Positions 1 to 8,423 of a stretch of 64,000 nt of DNA are shown here, piece after piece. This DNA comes from Thermaerobacter sp. PB12/4term. Lineage in GTDB: Bacteria; Bacillota; Sulfobacillia; Thermaerobacterales; Thermaerobacteraceae. The DNA lies in NCBI RefSeq assembly GCF_003403315.2, contig NZ_CP048407.1, positions 434,001-498,000 on the forward strand, in the 5' to 3' direction. Under the pieces are notes generated by a model. It saw nothing but the letters and a program-made list of their open reading frames with translations. It ran no database searches and was not told the origin of the DNA. The position numbers and the translations under genes were made by a program. Position 1 is the stretch's first letter, and every line of letters starts with the position of its first letter.

Positions 1-277
1 CCAAGGGGCGTGGTGCAACCGGCCTCGCCCCGGGGACACGAACCCAATCTTGGCACCAGGCCGTGGCCACCCTGGAGGGCGGCTCATATAGCGGTAGCAG
101 GCGAGGCGGGACGACCGGCCGGGCCTTGTGGGTCCGCCGGGTTGACCCATGGGCGGGCGCCGGGGGGCAAGCAGGGGCGCGAGCCCCCGCCGCACGCAAC
201 GCGCCGGGTGCCCGGTGGTCCAAGGGGACTGGCGGGACCGGCTGAACACATCGGCCCACGGGGCAGGAGGGATCGTC
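1..277. other. Upstream region without a supported gene
   Basis: I see no gene here. Open frames run through in several phases, as expected at this G+C content, but none has recognisable protein features. The ribosome-binding site of the next gene (GGAGG, about 267-271) lies at its right end. Confidence 0.5.
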
Positions 278-913
278 GTGAGCGACGGAGTGCGGGTGCA
301 GCAGGTCGATCAGGTGGTGCCCGGGCCATGCGACCCGGTGTACGGGTGCCCCGAGCCCACCGAGATCGTCTGCATCGAGACGGTCAAGGTCTACGACTTC
401 TGTTTCCAGACGGACCGGCGGGAGAACGTGTGCTTCCCCATCCCCGCCGCGTTCCAGGGGATCCTGCCCTCCGACCTGGTGACCTGTGAGATCGTGCAGG
501 TCACCTGCCAGGAGGTCTCGCGACAGGAGGACCCCAACAATCCCGGCTTTGCCGACGTGACCCTGCTGGTCACCGTGACCATGCAGTTCACCATCCGGCG
601 CAATGACAACGTGGTCGCCCAGTTCGAGGATTCCTTTGGCTTCCTCAAGACGGTGTTGCTTTGCGCGCCGGAGGGGACGGTGATCCAGTGCGAGTCGGCC
701 GGCTCGCGCTGCGGCCCGTGCGTGATCATCAACGGCCAGGTCTGCTGCGAGGTCGACCTGTGCCTGCTGATCCAGTCCAAGGCGCTGGTCAAGCTGCTGG
801 TGCCGGCCTACGGCTTCTGCGTGCCGGCGCCCTGCGTCACCCTTCCCAAGCCGCCCCTGGTCTGCCCGCCGGAGAACCTGTTCCCCCCGCAGTGCGTGCC
901 GCCCACGACCTGA
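278..913 (+). CDS. Cysteine-rich hypothetical protein
   Basis: A protein of 211 residues with about 18 cysteines spread along its length, an early VKVYDFCFQ stretch and a Pro-rich tail. I chose the GTG start at 278 because GCAGGAGGG lies about 6 nt upstream; the frame stays open to 149, but that part reads as arginine-rich non-protein. There is no signal peptide or membrane segment. Cys-rich proteins with similar KVYD-C segments occur, as far as I recall, among spore-coat-associated or uncharacterised proteins of clostridial spore formers, so a coat or exosporium role is possible but unproven. A strong hairpin terminator follows, so it is probably a single-gene unit. The copy of GACGAACCGG at 912-921 begins inside its stop codon. 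Confidence 0.75.
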   Translation: MSDGVRVQQVDQVVPGPCDPVYGCPEPTEIVCIETVKVYDFCFQTDRRENVCFPIPAAFQGILPSDLVTCEIVQVTCQEVSRQEDPNNPGFADVTLLVTVTMQFTIRRNDNVVAQFEDSFGFLKTVLLCAPEGTVIQCESAGSRCGPCVIINGQVCCEVDLCLLIQSKALVKLLVPAYGFCVPAPCVTLPKPPLVCPPENLFPPQCVPPTT

Positions 914-935
914 CGAACCGGCGGCACCGGCGCAA

Positions 936-964
936 GGGGCCGCACCGCTTGGCGGTGCGGCCCC
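936..964 (+). terminator. GC-rich hairpin terminator
   Basis: A perfect 13-bp stem, GGGGCCGCACCGC (936-948) with GCGGTGCGGCCCC (952-964), and a 3-nt loop, 23 nt after the stop of the Cys-rich gene. There is no T-run. Confidence 0.75.
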
Positions 965-1028
965 TGCAGCTTCTGCGCCGGCTGCCAGGGGAGTCGAGCG
1001 GATGGCAAGGCGAAAGGAGGGTGGCCGC

Positions 1029-1874
1029 ATGTCACGGCCAGCCGGTCCGTGCTCCGGCTCCGGCCCCGGCCCCGCCAGGGCCGGCGCGAGGGGCACCGGG
1101 GGCCCGGGTGCCGGAGGAGCCGCCACAGGCCCTGGCCCCGGCGCCGGGCCCCATAGCCCGGCAAGCGGCGCGGCCCGCGGTCCGGCCCGCCACGTCACCC
1201 AGGGGGGCCGCGGCGGGAGCCCCCGTTCAACCCCTGGCGGGGCAAGCGGCACGTCCAGGGTTCCCGCTCCGGCCGGGCACGGCGAGCGGGATCAAGCGGG
1301 CCGGATGCCCCTGTCCCCAGCCGCCGGCCAGGCCCTGCGCCGGTGGGAGGCCACGGTACGGCCGCGGTACCCCGATCTCGACCCCCGGCTGCTGCGCCCC
1401 GATTTTTGCTTCCCGCTGCCCCGGGGCCGCTACCGGTTGGACCGGGACACCTTCGGTGATCCGCGGCACTGGACCCCTTCGGGCCCGCGCCCCAGGCCGC
1501 ATCAGGGCAACGACCTGCTGGCGGCCAGGGGGACGCCCGTCCGCTCGGTGGGGCCGGGCCGGGTCCTGGCCCGCGGCTGGAGCCCCTACGGGGGCTGGTT
1601 CATCCTGGTGGAGCTGGCCGGGACGGGCTACGCCGCCTACTACTCGCACCTGGACCGCTACGCTCCCGAGGTCCGGGTGGGGCAGCGGGTGCGGGAGGGA
1701 CAGGTCCTGGGGTACGTGGGCAACACGGGCTACGGCCCACCGGGGACCCGGGGCAAGTTCTGGCCCCACCTGCACTTCGAGTTGCGCCGGCAGGGCGGGC
1801 ACCCGGGGCCGGTGAACCCGTACCCTTATCTCCGGTACTGGGAGGCCCTGGCGGCCGCGGAAGGGGACGACTGA
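1029..1874 (+). CDS. M23 family metallopeptidase
   Basis: The 281-residue product ends in a LytM/M23 zinc peptidase domain (about residues 140-265). The zinc ligands are visible as H158-x-x-N-D162 (HQGND) and H247-L-H249 (HLHFEL). Between them lie the usual glycine-rich strands (VRSVGPGRVLARG and later RVGQRVREGQVLGYVGNTG). The first ~90 residues are a Gly/Pro/Arg low-complexity stretch without an obvious signal peptide, so how it reaches the wall is unclear. ATG 1029 was chosen for the AAAGGAGGG site at about 1012-1020; the frame extends to 1002. M23 enzymes cleave peptidoglycan cross-bridges; in spore formers some act during engulfment. A bidirectional terminator follows. Confidence 0.85.
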   Translation: MSRPAGPCSGSGPGPARAGARGTGGPGAGGAATGPGPGAGPHSPASGAARGPARHVTQGGRGGSPRSTPGGASGTSRVPAPAGHGERDQAGRMPLSPAAGQALRRWEATVRPRYPDLDPRLLRPDFCFPLPRGRYRLDRDTFGDPRHWTPSGPRPRPHQGNDLLAARGTPVRSVGPGRVLARGWSPYGGWFILVELAGTGYAAYYSHLDRYAPEVRVGQRVREGQVLGYVGNTGYGPPGTRGKFWPHLHFELRRQGGHPGPVNPYPYLRYWEALAAAEGDD

Positions 1875-1897
1875 TCCCGGACCGGCCGGCCGAAAGG

Positions 1898-1931
1898 AAA
1901 AGGGGCCGGGCGGGGTGGCCCGGCCCCTTTT
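1898..1931. terminator. Bidirectional terminator between convergent genes
   Basis: A 14-bp stem, AAAAGGGGCCGGGC (1898-1911) with GCCCGGCCCCTTTT (1918-1931), loop 6 nt. It ends in TTTT on both strands, so it can serve both the M23 gene (+) and the glycosyltransferase (-). Confidence 0.9.
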
Positions 1932-1990
1932 GTCGTTTCCCTTGCCGGCTTTCCTCTTCGCCTCTTCTTCGCTTCTGCTGTGCCTTCTTC

Positions 1991-2030
1991 TTGTGCTTCT
2001 CCTGCGCTGGTTGTGCTTCTCCTGCGCTGG
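1991..2030. repeat. Two tandem copies of a 20-bp unit
   Basis: The 20-bp sequence starting TTGTGCTTCTCC is perfectly duplicated at 1991-2010 and 2011-2030, with a partial copy just before. It lies in the pyrimidine-rich stretch between the terminator and the stop of the glycosyltransferase. No gene is apparent there. Confidence 0.85.
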
Positions 2031-2057
2031 CGGTCCTCCGCTGCCTGGCGGCCTGCC

Positions 2058-3128
2058 TCACTGGCCGCCCGCAGCCTCCGGTCCTTCCCGGGAAGGACCC
2101 GGGTCTGGTGCGGAGCCGGAGCTCGCTCCCGCCGCCCTGTAGACCTCCACCGTCGCCTCGACCATCGCGTCGAGCCCAAGGCGGGCCTCCGCGTAGCGCC
2201 GGCCGAAGGCCATCAGCTCCGCCAGCCACCTCCGGTCCCGGTAGAGCCGCAGTAGGTCCTGGAGGATGGCCGCCGGATCCGGCGGTCCCAGGCCGCGGCC
2301 GGTGCCGCTGAAGTCGGGGAAGTCCATTCGTTCCACCAGTTCCGGGGTCACCGGGCCGTGGTACTCCCGCCCCAGGATCAGGCAGGCCGCTCCTGAAGCC
2401 AGCCCCTCGCGGATGACCCGGCCCGTGCCGGCGACCACGTGCACCCGTCCCATCACCCGCTCCAGTTCGGAAACCCAGCCCAGATTGTGGATTCGCCCCC
2501 CTCCCAGGCGGCGGGTGCTGGCCGCCCACACCTGGGCGTCCCGGGGAAGTCCCTGCACCGCTTGCCGGAACGCAGCCAGGGCGGGTCGCTTCCAGCGATC
2601 CACCCGACCGGCGTACAGGAGGGTCCAGCGCGGTTCGCGAATACCGGGGCGAAACCGTTCCAGATCCACGCCGTTGCCCACCACGGCGATCTTCGACCGG
2701 AAGGCTCCCAGGTCGCGGGCCACGCGGGGGCCCACGCAGATGAGCCGGCTGGCCGCTGCCAGGGCGCGCCGGTAGGCCAGCTGGTCGAGCCCGAGCCCGT
2801 GGCAGGTCAGCACCAGGGGAACGCCGAGCATCTCGGCCAGGCGGCGGCCCAGTTCGAAGGACCAGGACGACTGGGCGTGCACCACGTCGTAGCGCTCGCC
2901 CGGCAGGCCGGCCCGCTCGCCCACTACGGGGGCGGGGAGGAAACGCACCGCCACCCCCGCCCCTTCCAGGGCGGCCACCGTGCTGGGGTGGGCCTGGCGA
3001 CCGCCGCGGGAGTGGGTGACCCACAGGTCCACCCGGTGCCCCCGCCGCACCAGCCCCCGGGCCAGGTCCAGGACGTGGGCCGTCTGTCCGGAAGGGAAGA
3101 AGGCCGCCGTGAGCATCAGGACGTGCAA
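2058..3128 (-). CDS. Glycosyltransferase family 4-like protein
   Basis: A 356-residue GT-B type glycosyltransferase. The N terminus (HVLMLTAAFFPSGQTAHVLDLA) is the typical first Rossmann strand with a glycine-rich acceptor loop. A conserved linker (LLYAGRVDRWKR, about residue 165) starts the donor-binding half, and an E-x-x-A-x-G-x-A pattern (REGLASGAACL) matches the nucleotide-sugar site. The last ~20 residues are a Pro/Ser tail. The start is TTG at 3128, fixed by GGGAGGG at about 3136-3142; no in-frame ATG fits. It would transfer a sugar from a nucleotide donor at the inner membrane face; the substrate cannot be told. It is divergent from the sigma-factor operon. Confidence 0.85.
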   Translation of the reverse strand: MHVLMLTAAFFPSGQTAHVLDLARGLVRRGHRVDLWVTHSRGGRQAHPSTVAALEGAGVAVRFLPAPVVGERAGLPGERYDVVHAQSSWSFELGRRLAEMLGVPLVLTCHGLGLDQLAYRRALAAASRLICVGPRVARDLGAFRSKIAVVGNGVDLERFRPGIREPRWTLLYAGRVDRWKRPALAAFRQAVQGLPRDAQVWAASTRRLGGGRIHNLGWVSELERVMGRVHVVAGTGRVIREGLASGAACLILGREYHGPVTPELVERMDFPDFSGTGRGLGPPDPAAILQDLLRLYRDRRWLAELMAFGRRYAEARLGLDAMVEATVEVYRAAGASSGSAPDPGPSREGPEAAGGQ

Positions 3129-3237
3129 GGTGCCATCCCTCCCGTTGCCTGGAACCTATGCGCCGGCGATGGTGGCCGTCCCCGGGAACCGGCGCCGGGA
3201 TCCTGGCGTCCAAGGCGGTGCAGAGAGGAGGACGGCG

Positions 3238-4230
3238 ATGCACCTCGGCGAGGGCGGGCGGCTGGCTGCCGGGCCCGCGGCCGCAGGGACCCCGCCCGGC
3301 GGTGAGGCCGTCAACCCCCCGGTTCCGGCCGGCGACCAGGCCTCCGACGAGGACCTGGTCCGGCGGGCCTGCCAGGGGGACCACGAAGCCTTTGCGGACC
3401 TGGTCCGGCGGCACCACGGGCTGGTCTACAACCTGTGCCTCAGGCTGGTGGGGCAACCGGCGGACGCGGCCGACGCCACCCAGGAGGTCTTTCTCCGGGT
3501 GTTCACCCGGCTGGCCCACTTTCGTGGCCAGGCCCGGTTCCGCACGTGGCTTTACCGGATCGCCGTCAATACCTGCCAGGACGAGCTGCGCCGGCGCCGC
3601 CGGCGACCCTGGCCGTGGGGCGACCTTCACGGCGACCTTCACCCGGGTTCCACCCGCAGGAGGGGTGCGGGCCTGGGGCCCGGTCCGGACCCCGCCGAAG
3701 GGCCCGGTACCGAGGCCTCCGCGGGCGGGGTAGGGGACGAACCCGGCCCGGCCGGCGAACCCGGCCGGCCGCCCGGCGGCCGGGGCGCAACCGCCGCACC
3801 CGCTGAAGCCCGCGGCACCGGCGCCGGCGCCGGTGCCGCGGGTGCCGGGGCCACGCCGGGTCCTGGCGGCGGGGGCACCCGGACCGGTAGCAGCGCCCTC
3901 CCGGGCGGGAGCGGGGGCCGCGGGGAAGGTGCGGGGCGGTACCCTGCCCGGTTCCCGGATGCCTTCGCTTCGGGCTCCAGTCCCGAAGCGGCGGTGCTGG
4001 CGGGGGAGATCCGCCAGGCCGTAGCCTCCGCCTTGGCCGGCTTGCCCGAGCCGTTCCGGGTGGCGGTCGTCCTCCGTGACCTGCACGACCTGTCCTATGA
4101 GGAGATCGGCGCCGTCCTGGGTTTGCCCCCGGGAACGGTGCGGTCCCGGATTCACCGTGGCCGCCTGCTGCTGCGGGACGCCCTGATCCGCGCCGGTTGG
4201 GCGCCGGGAACCGGAGGCGAGATGCCATGA
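3238..4230 (+). CDS. ECF-type RNA polymerase sigma factor with long internal linker
   Basis: A 330-residue sigma-70 family factor with regions 2 and 4 only. Region 2 spans about residues 37-123 (EDLVRRACQGDHEAF to NTCQDELRR), region 4 about 257-319 (LAGLPEPFRVAVVLRDL, then YEEIGAVLGLPPGTVRSR as the DNA-binding helix-turn-helix). Between them lies an insertion of about 130 Gly/Pro/Ala-rich residues, whereas ECF factors are usually near 180-200 residues. ATG 3238 follows GAGAGGAGG. Its stop overlaps the start of the next gene as ATGA, so sigma and anti-sigma are probably translationally coupled, the standard arrangement for an ECF module. The activating signal is unknown. Confidence 0.9.
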   Translation: MHLGEGGRLAAGPAAAGTPPGGEAVNPPVPAGDQASDEDLVRRACQGDHEAFADLVRRHHGLVYNLCLRLVGQPADAADATQEVFLRVFTRLAHFRGQARFRTWLYRIAVNTCQDELRRRRRRPWPWGDLHGDLHPGSTRRRGAGLGPGPDPAEGPGTEASAGGVGDEPGPAGEPGRPPGGRGATAAPAEARGTGAGAGAAGAGATPGPGGGGTRTGSSALPGGSGGRGEGAGRYPARFPDAFASGSSPEAAVLAGEIRQAVASALAGLPEPFRVAVVLRDLHDLSYEEIGAVLGLPPGTVRSRIHRGRLLLRDALIRAGWAPGTGGEMP

Positions 4231-5741
4231 GATGGTCCTGGATCGACTTCCTGGCCGGTTTCCCGGGCCTGGGGCTCCACCCGGTCCGCTGGCTTGACGG
4301 CGACGCCCGCGCCCAGCTGCCGCCGCAGCGGCGGCAGGCCGTCGAGCGCCACCTGGCCCGTTGCCCCCGGTGCCGGGCTCTGGCGGAAGCCGAAGCCCAG
4401 GCTCGCATGGCCCTGGCGTCCCTGGAGCCCGTGGAGCCGCCGCCCGGCCTGCTGGAGGCCATCCTGGCCCGGACCGGGATCCCGGCCGGCGTCCCCTCTC
4501 CCGCAACGGCAGCGTCCGCACCAGCTCACCGGCCGGATGCGGGACAGCCGGTGGTGGGGCCCGCACCCGGGGAAAGGGCCGAACCGGCGGCAAGGCCCGG
4601 CCCGGAGCAAGGGGACCGCCACGGGGGCCGCAACGGCCCAGGGCGCCGCTGGGTTCCGGGGCGCGGGCCGGGGCGCAGGCCCCTGCCGGCGGTGCTGGCG
4701 GCCGCGGCGATGGTGGCCCTGGTCCTCCTGGCCGGCCGGTTCGGCGGCACAGGTGACGGCCCGGCCGGCTCGCAAAGCACCCCTCCGGGCCGGCAGGGCC
4801 TGCCCGCCTTGGAAACGGCGGGCACCCCCGCCGGCGGCCCTGCGGTGGCGACCGATCGCGACGGGCTCCGGGACGGCGGGGCCGTGACGGCGAACCGGGC
4901 GGGCGCGGGGGAGGCCGCAGAGGCCGGAGCGGAGGGATTCGGGGACGGGCCGGGAGCGGCTGAAGGAGCCGGGCCCTCGGACCCCGCCGGCGTGCCGGCT
5001 CCCGGACCCCGGGGCGGTGACGCCGCCGAAGCCGGCCTCCTGGCTACGGATTCGGGTCGGGACCAGCAGGGCCCGTGGCTGATCCGCTCCGGGCGCCTGG
5101 AGCTGGCCGTGCCGGACGTGGAGCCCGCCTTCCGGGAGGCGCAGGCCGTGGCCCGGCGGCTGGGAGGCTTCACCGAGCAGGCGCAGCTGGAGGGCGGAGG
5201 ACCGGCCCGCTTCGCCTACCTGGTGCTCCGCGTGCCCGACGACCGGCTGGAGGAGGCCATGGACCGCCTGGCGGACCTGGCCGGTGACGGCCGGGTCGAT
5301 CTGAGGGCCCTGAGTGCCGAAGACGTCTCCCGCCAGTGGGTGGATACCCAGGCCCGCCTGGCCAACCTCCGGGCGCAGGAGGAACGGCTGCGGCAGCTGG
5401 CCGGGCGCTCGGGCAGCGTGGAGGAGCTGCTCAAGGTGGAACAGGAGCTGTGGCGGGTGCGGGGGGACATCGAGCAGCTGGAGGGCCAGGTCCGCTACTG
5501 GGAACAGGCCATGCGCCTGGCCCGGATCGAGCTGGCCATCGAGGCTCTGGCGCCGCAGCCTGCACCCCCCGCCGGCGACCTGTTCACCCGGGTCCGCCTG
5601 GCCTGGCAGGCCTCGCTGCGGTCCCTCGCCTCCCTGGCCACCCTGGCGCTGGTGGGGGTGGCGGTGGTGCTGCCGTACGCCGTCCTGGCCGGTGCCGGCT
5701 TGCTGGCCTGGCGCAGCTGGCGGCGGTGGCGGGGACGTTGA
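4227..5741 (+). CDS. Anti-sigma factor-like membrane protein with DUF4349 domain
   Basis: A 504-residue protein. The first ~60 residues carry HLARCPRC (H and two C near residues 41-48), the zinc-binding H-x3-C-x2-C pattern of ZAS-type anti-sigma factors. A transmembrane helix follows at about 153-173 (PAVLAAAAMVALVLLAG), then ~100 low-complexity residues. An outside domain at about 284-445 is typical of DUF4349 (WLIRSGRLELAV, then a long coiled-coil ending DIEQLEGQVRYWEQ). A second membrane helix lies near 469-495. ATG 4227 overlaps the sigma-factor stop by 4 bp. I infer that the N terminus holds the sigma factor and that the outer coiled coil senses an envelope signal. The fusion of the two domains is worth noting. 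Confidence 0.85.
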   Translation: MRWSWIDFLAGFPGLGLHPVRWLDGDARAQLPPQRRQAVERHLARCPRCRALAEAEAQARMALASLEPVEPPPGLLEAILARTGIPAGVPSPATAASAPAHRPDAGQPVVGPAPGERAEPAARPGPEQGDRHGGRNGPGRRWVPGRGPGRRPLPAVLAAAAMVALVLLAGRFGGTGDGPAGSQSTPPGRQGLPALETAGTPAGGPAVATDRDGLRDGGAVTANRAGAGEAAEAGAEGFGDGPGAAEGAGPSDPAGVPAPGPRGGDAAEAGLLATDSGRDQQGPWLIRSGRLELAVPDVEPAFREAQAVARRLGGFTEQAQLEGGGPARFAYLVLRVPDDRLEEAMDRLADLAGDGRVDLRALSAEDVSRQWVDTQARLANLRAQEERLRQLAGRSGSVEELLKVEQELWRVRGDIEQLEGQVRYWEQAMRLARIELAIEALAPQPAPPAGDLFTRVRLAWQASLRSLASLATLALVGVAVVLPYAVLAGAGLLAWRSWRRWRGR

Positions 5742-5755
5742 CGGGGGGCCCGTCA
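5739..5755 (+). terminator. Short hairpin over the anti-sigma stop codon
   Basis: TGACGGG (5739-5745) pairs with CCCGTCA (5749-5755); the TGA stop is part of the stem. It is short, with no T-run, so termination here is only possible. Confidence 0.35.
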
Positions 5756-5974
5756 GCGCCGGCACCCCTGCGGGCCGGCGGCGGGGCCGGAAGCGACCCC
5801 CCGGCGCCGGGAGCGAGGGAGACCTTCCCCTTCAGCCGGTGGAAGCTCCCCTTTGGGACCGTCTCCCGTAGGCGGAGGGACCCCAGACCTGCAAATTTGG
5901 GCCTGCGGCACCAAGGAGACCGGGGGAAGACCTCGTAATTGGTATCCCCAGATCCTGCAAGGAGGGGATGCTGT
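5742..5974 (+). other. Intergenic leader upstream of the subtilase
   Basis: A 230-nt stretch with several G-rich and C-rich blocks able to pair (for example around 5830-5890). I could not match it to a known riboswitch class. The subtilase ribosome-binding site AAGGAGGGG lies at about 5959-5967. Confidence 0.3.
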
Positions 5975-7873
5975 ATGGGTACACGGCGTCATCCCGTACC
6001 CACAGGGGTCGATCCTCGGTGCCCGTCCTGGCGGCGCCGGGTGGTGGCCTGGGCAGCCGCCGGGGGCCTGATCCTGCTCTCCCTGGGCCAGGCGCTGGCT
6101 GCCGTGGCGGCGTCGCCGGGGCCGGGCCGGGGGGCCGGCAGCCCGCTGTTTTCGGCGGTGACGGTCACAGCGGCCGGTGCTCCCTCGGCGCCATCCGGAC
6201 CCGGGGCGGCAGCCGGTGGGGACGGCGACGGCGCGGCGGCAAGCGGAAAGGAGCCCGCCAGGGCGGCGCGGCCCGCCGGGATTCCGCCCATCCTGACGGA
6301 CACCGACGGGGACCGGGTGAGCCAGGATCTGGAGGACTGGCTGGCCCAGGCGTTACCTGGCGACCGGCAGGTGGTGATCGTCCGGCTGCAGCCCGGGACT
6401 TTGGGACGGGAGGGCGGCGTGCACCGGCTTGTTGGCCGGTGGCAGGCGGCGGTGGGGAGCTTCGCGGCCGGTCCCTCCTGGCAGCACGCCCTGGAGGGAT
6501 TCGCGGCGCGCCTGACCCCTGGGCAGATCCGCGCCCTGGCCCAGCAGCCCGAGGTGGCGGCCATCGAGCCGGACCGGCCCGTCCAGGCCCACCTCGGCAC
6601 CGCCACCACCTGGACCGGGGTCCGCCAGGCCTGGAGCGACTTCGGCGTGACGGGCGACCGGGACGGGCGGCCCACGGCCTACTCCCGTACCGACGTGGTG
6701 ATCGCCGTCATCGACACGGGCATCGACGCGGCCCACGTCGACCTGGACGGCGGGAAGGTGATCGGGTGGTACGACGCCGTGCGGGGCCGCACCACCCCCT
6801 ACGACGACAACGGCCACGGCACCCACGTGGCCAGCATCGCCGCCGGCACCGGCGAGGGGAACGCCGCCTACGCCGGCGTGGCGCCGGGTGCGGCGCTGGT
6901 GGGCATCAAGGTGCTAAACCAGCAGGGCAGCGGCACCACCTCCCAGATCCTCAGCGGCATCGACTGGATGGTCCGGAACAAGGACACCTACGGCATCCGC
7001 ATCGGCAACATGTCCCTGGGGGCCGCCGGCTGCTCCGACGGCACCGACTCGCTGTCGACGGCGGTGAACAACGCCGTGGCGGCGGGGATCGTCATGATGG
7101 TGGCGGCGGGCAACGAGGGGCCCAACCGCTGCACCATCGGGGCCCCTGGTGCGGCGACCGGCGCCGTCACCGTGGGGGCCGTTTACGACCCCGGCGAGCG
7201 GGGCTGGGTCCTGGCCGAGTTCTCCAGCCGCGGGCCGACGGCCGACGGCCGCGTCAAGCCCGACGTGACCGCCCCGGGCCGCAACATCACGGCGGCGAAG
7301 GCCGGTTCGACCAGCGGGTACGTGACCTACAGCGGAACGTCCATGGCCACGCCCTTCATCGCCGGCACGGCGGCCCTGATGCTGGACGCCAACTACGGGC
7401 TCACGCCCTCCCAGGTGAAGAGCCTGCTCACCGCCTCGGGTAACGTGAAGGATTTCGGTCCCGGAGGCAAGGACATCGACTGGGGCGCCGGCATCAGCAT
7501 CGCCTACAACGCGGTCAAGGCCGCCGGCGGGTACAGCGGTAGCTTCAGCGACGGCCTGCAGCACGCCTACTGGTCGGGATCCCTGTCGGGCAGCGGGGAC
7601 GGCGACCTCTACAGCGTGACCGTCACCGACGCCAGCCGGCCCCTGGGCCTGACCATGAACATGGCCTCGAACCCCACCTGCGGCATCTGGAGCTGCAGCC
7701 CGGACTTCGACCTCTACCTGTACGATCCGGCCGGACGCCTGGTGGCGCGCTCCGAGGGAACGGCCCGGCAGGAGCAGATCCTCTACCAGCCGTCGGCCAC
7801 GGGTACCTACCGGGTGGAGGTCTACAGCTACGCGGGCTCGGGGAGCTACCACCTGGACGCCAGCTACCGTTAG
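5975..7873 (+). CDS. Secreted subtilisin-like serine protease (S8)
   Basis: A 632-residue pre-pro-protease. The signal peptide (about 1-45, RRRVVAWAAAGGLILLSLG) is followed by a propeptide (an I9-like region ending near residue 205). The S8 catalytic triad is visible: D247 in VIAVIDTGID, H281 in NGHGTHVAS and S456 in GTSMATPF; the oxyanion Asn is in AAGNEGP. The C terminus (about 515-630) is a PPC-type beta domain (DFDLYLYDPAG, GTYRVEVYSYAGSGSY), often removed on maturation. ATG 5975 has AAGGAGGGG seven bases upstream. It should act outside the cell as a general protease, probably heat-stable. It lies after the sigma/anti-sigma pair on the same strand but behind a 230-nt gap, so shared control is possible only. 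Confidence 0.95.
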   Translation: MGTRRHPVPTGVDPRCPSWRRRVVAWAAAGGLILLSLGQALAAVAASPGPGRGAGSPLFSAVTVTAAGAPSAPSGPGAAAGGDGDGAAASGKEPARAARPAGIPPILTDTDGDRVSQDLEDWLAQALPGDRQVVIVRLQPGTLGREGGVHRLVGRWQAAVGSFAAGPSWQHALEGFAARLTPGQIRALAQQPEVAAIEPDRPVQAHLGTATTWTGVRQAWSDFGVTGDRDGRPTAYSRTDVVIAVIDTGIDAAHVDLDGGKVIGWYDAVRGRTTPYDDNGHGTHVASIAAGTGEGNAAYAGVAPGAALVGIKVLNQQGSGTTSQILSGIDWMVRNKDTYGIRIGNMSLGAAGCSDGTDSLSTAVNNAVAAGIVMMVAAGNEGPNRCTIGAPGAATGAVTVGAVYDPGERGWVLAEFSSRGPTADGRVKPDVTAPGRNITAAKAGSTSGYVTYSGTSMATPFIAGTAALMLDANYGLTPSQVKSLLTASGNVKDFGPGGKDIDWGAGISIAYNAVKAAGGYSGSFSDGLQHAYWSGSLSGSGDGDLYSVTVTDASRPLGLTMNMASNPTCGIWSCSPDFDLYLYDPAGRLVARSEGTARQEQILYQPSATGTYRVEVYSYAGSGSYHLDASYR

Positions 7874-7953
7874 GACCCGTGGCCGGTCCGGTGGCGGGTC
7901 CCGCCGGCGCTGCCGGTCAGGGCGGGGTGGTGGATGGCGGCGCAGGACCCCGC

Positions 7954-8072
7954 TGACCGGTCTCCGGTGGACCGGTGCAGGATGGGGTGACCGGTCTGCG
8001 GCCCCGTGGGATAGGGACGGCAGTGCTGCGGCTCGCCGGCGAGTCCACGGGGTGCCGCAGGATGACCGGTCA
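7954..8072. repeat. Three copies of TGACCGGTC
   Basis: TGACCGGTC occurs at 7954-7962, 7988-7996 and 8063-8071; the last is part of a perfect 10-bp palindrome TGACCGGTCA (8063-8072). They lie in the 550-bp gap 7874-8423 between the subtilase and polA, which otherwise holds a terminator and a promoter. Confidence 0.7.
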
Positions 8073-8148
8073 CCGTGGGGCAGGGGCCGCCGGCAGGCAG
8101 GGGCCCCTGAGGCCGGTCCACTGGGCGGCCCGCGAATCGGGGATGCCC

Positions 8149-8180
8149 CGGGCCCTCCGGCCAGGCGGCCGGAGGGCCCG
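8149..8180 (+). terminator. Hairpin terminator upstream of polA
   Basis: A 14-bp stem, CGGGCCCTCCGGCC (8149-8162) with GGCCGGAGGGCCCG (8167-8180), loop AGGC, followed by GCTGCTTT. It probably ends the subtilase transcript. Confidence 0.75.
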
Positions 8181-8317
8181 GCTGCTTTGGACGGACATCC
8201 TGGAAGACCGCAGGGCGGCTCCCAGCACAGCAGGGCGGTTCAGGAAAAGCCGGCTCTTCTGTCCGAGACCGGCGACGCCCCCAGGCCCCGCGGCACGGCC
8301 GGAGCGGCGGTGGCCGG

Positions 8318-8326
8318 TGCTACAAT
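8318..8326 (+). promoter_or_regulatory. Extended -10 promoter element for polA
   Basis: TGCTACAAT is an extended -10 (TG-n-TACAAT) about 100 nt before the chosen polA start. No good -35 hexamer is seen, as expected for an extended -10 site. Confidence 0.55.
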
Positions 8327-8423
8327 GGACGGGACGAACCCCGTCACCCCATGGGGACACGACGGGCACGGAGGCACGGCAGCCGCCGGGCGCGGTTGTC
8401 ACGGGGAGGGGGCAGCAAGGCCG

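Noticed and set aside
3151-3180. ECF-type autoregulatory promoter GGAACC...CGTC before the sigma gene
   Set aside because: The spacer is 20 nt, about 4 longer than normal for ECF promoters.
1600-4593. A 997-codon antisense open frame, and many other long frames opposite or within real genes
   Set aside because: At this G+C content stop codons are rare. The translations are Arg/Pro/Gly-rich, lack motifs, and overlap genes with clear families.
5830-5900. Cyclic-di-AMP (ydaO) riboswitch
   Set aside because: The short CCGTAGGCG-like match is not backed by the conserved GCTAAC and pseudoknot elements.
8052-8423. N-terminal extension of PolA to 8052
   Set aside because: That stretch contains a 14-bp terminator and an extended -10 promoter, so it is upstream non-coding DNA.
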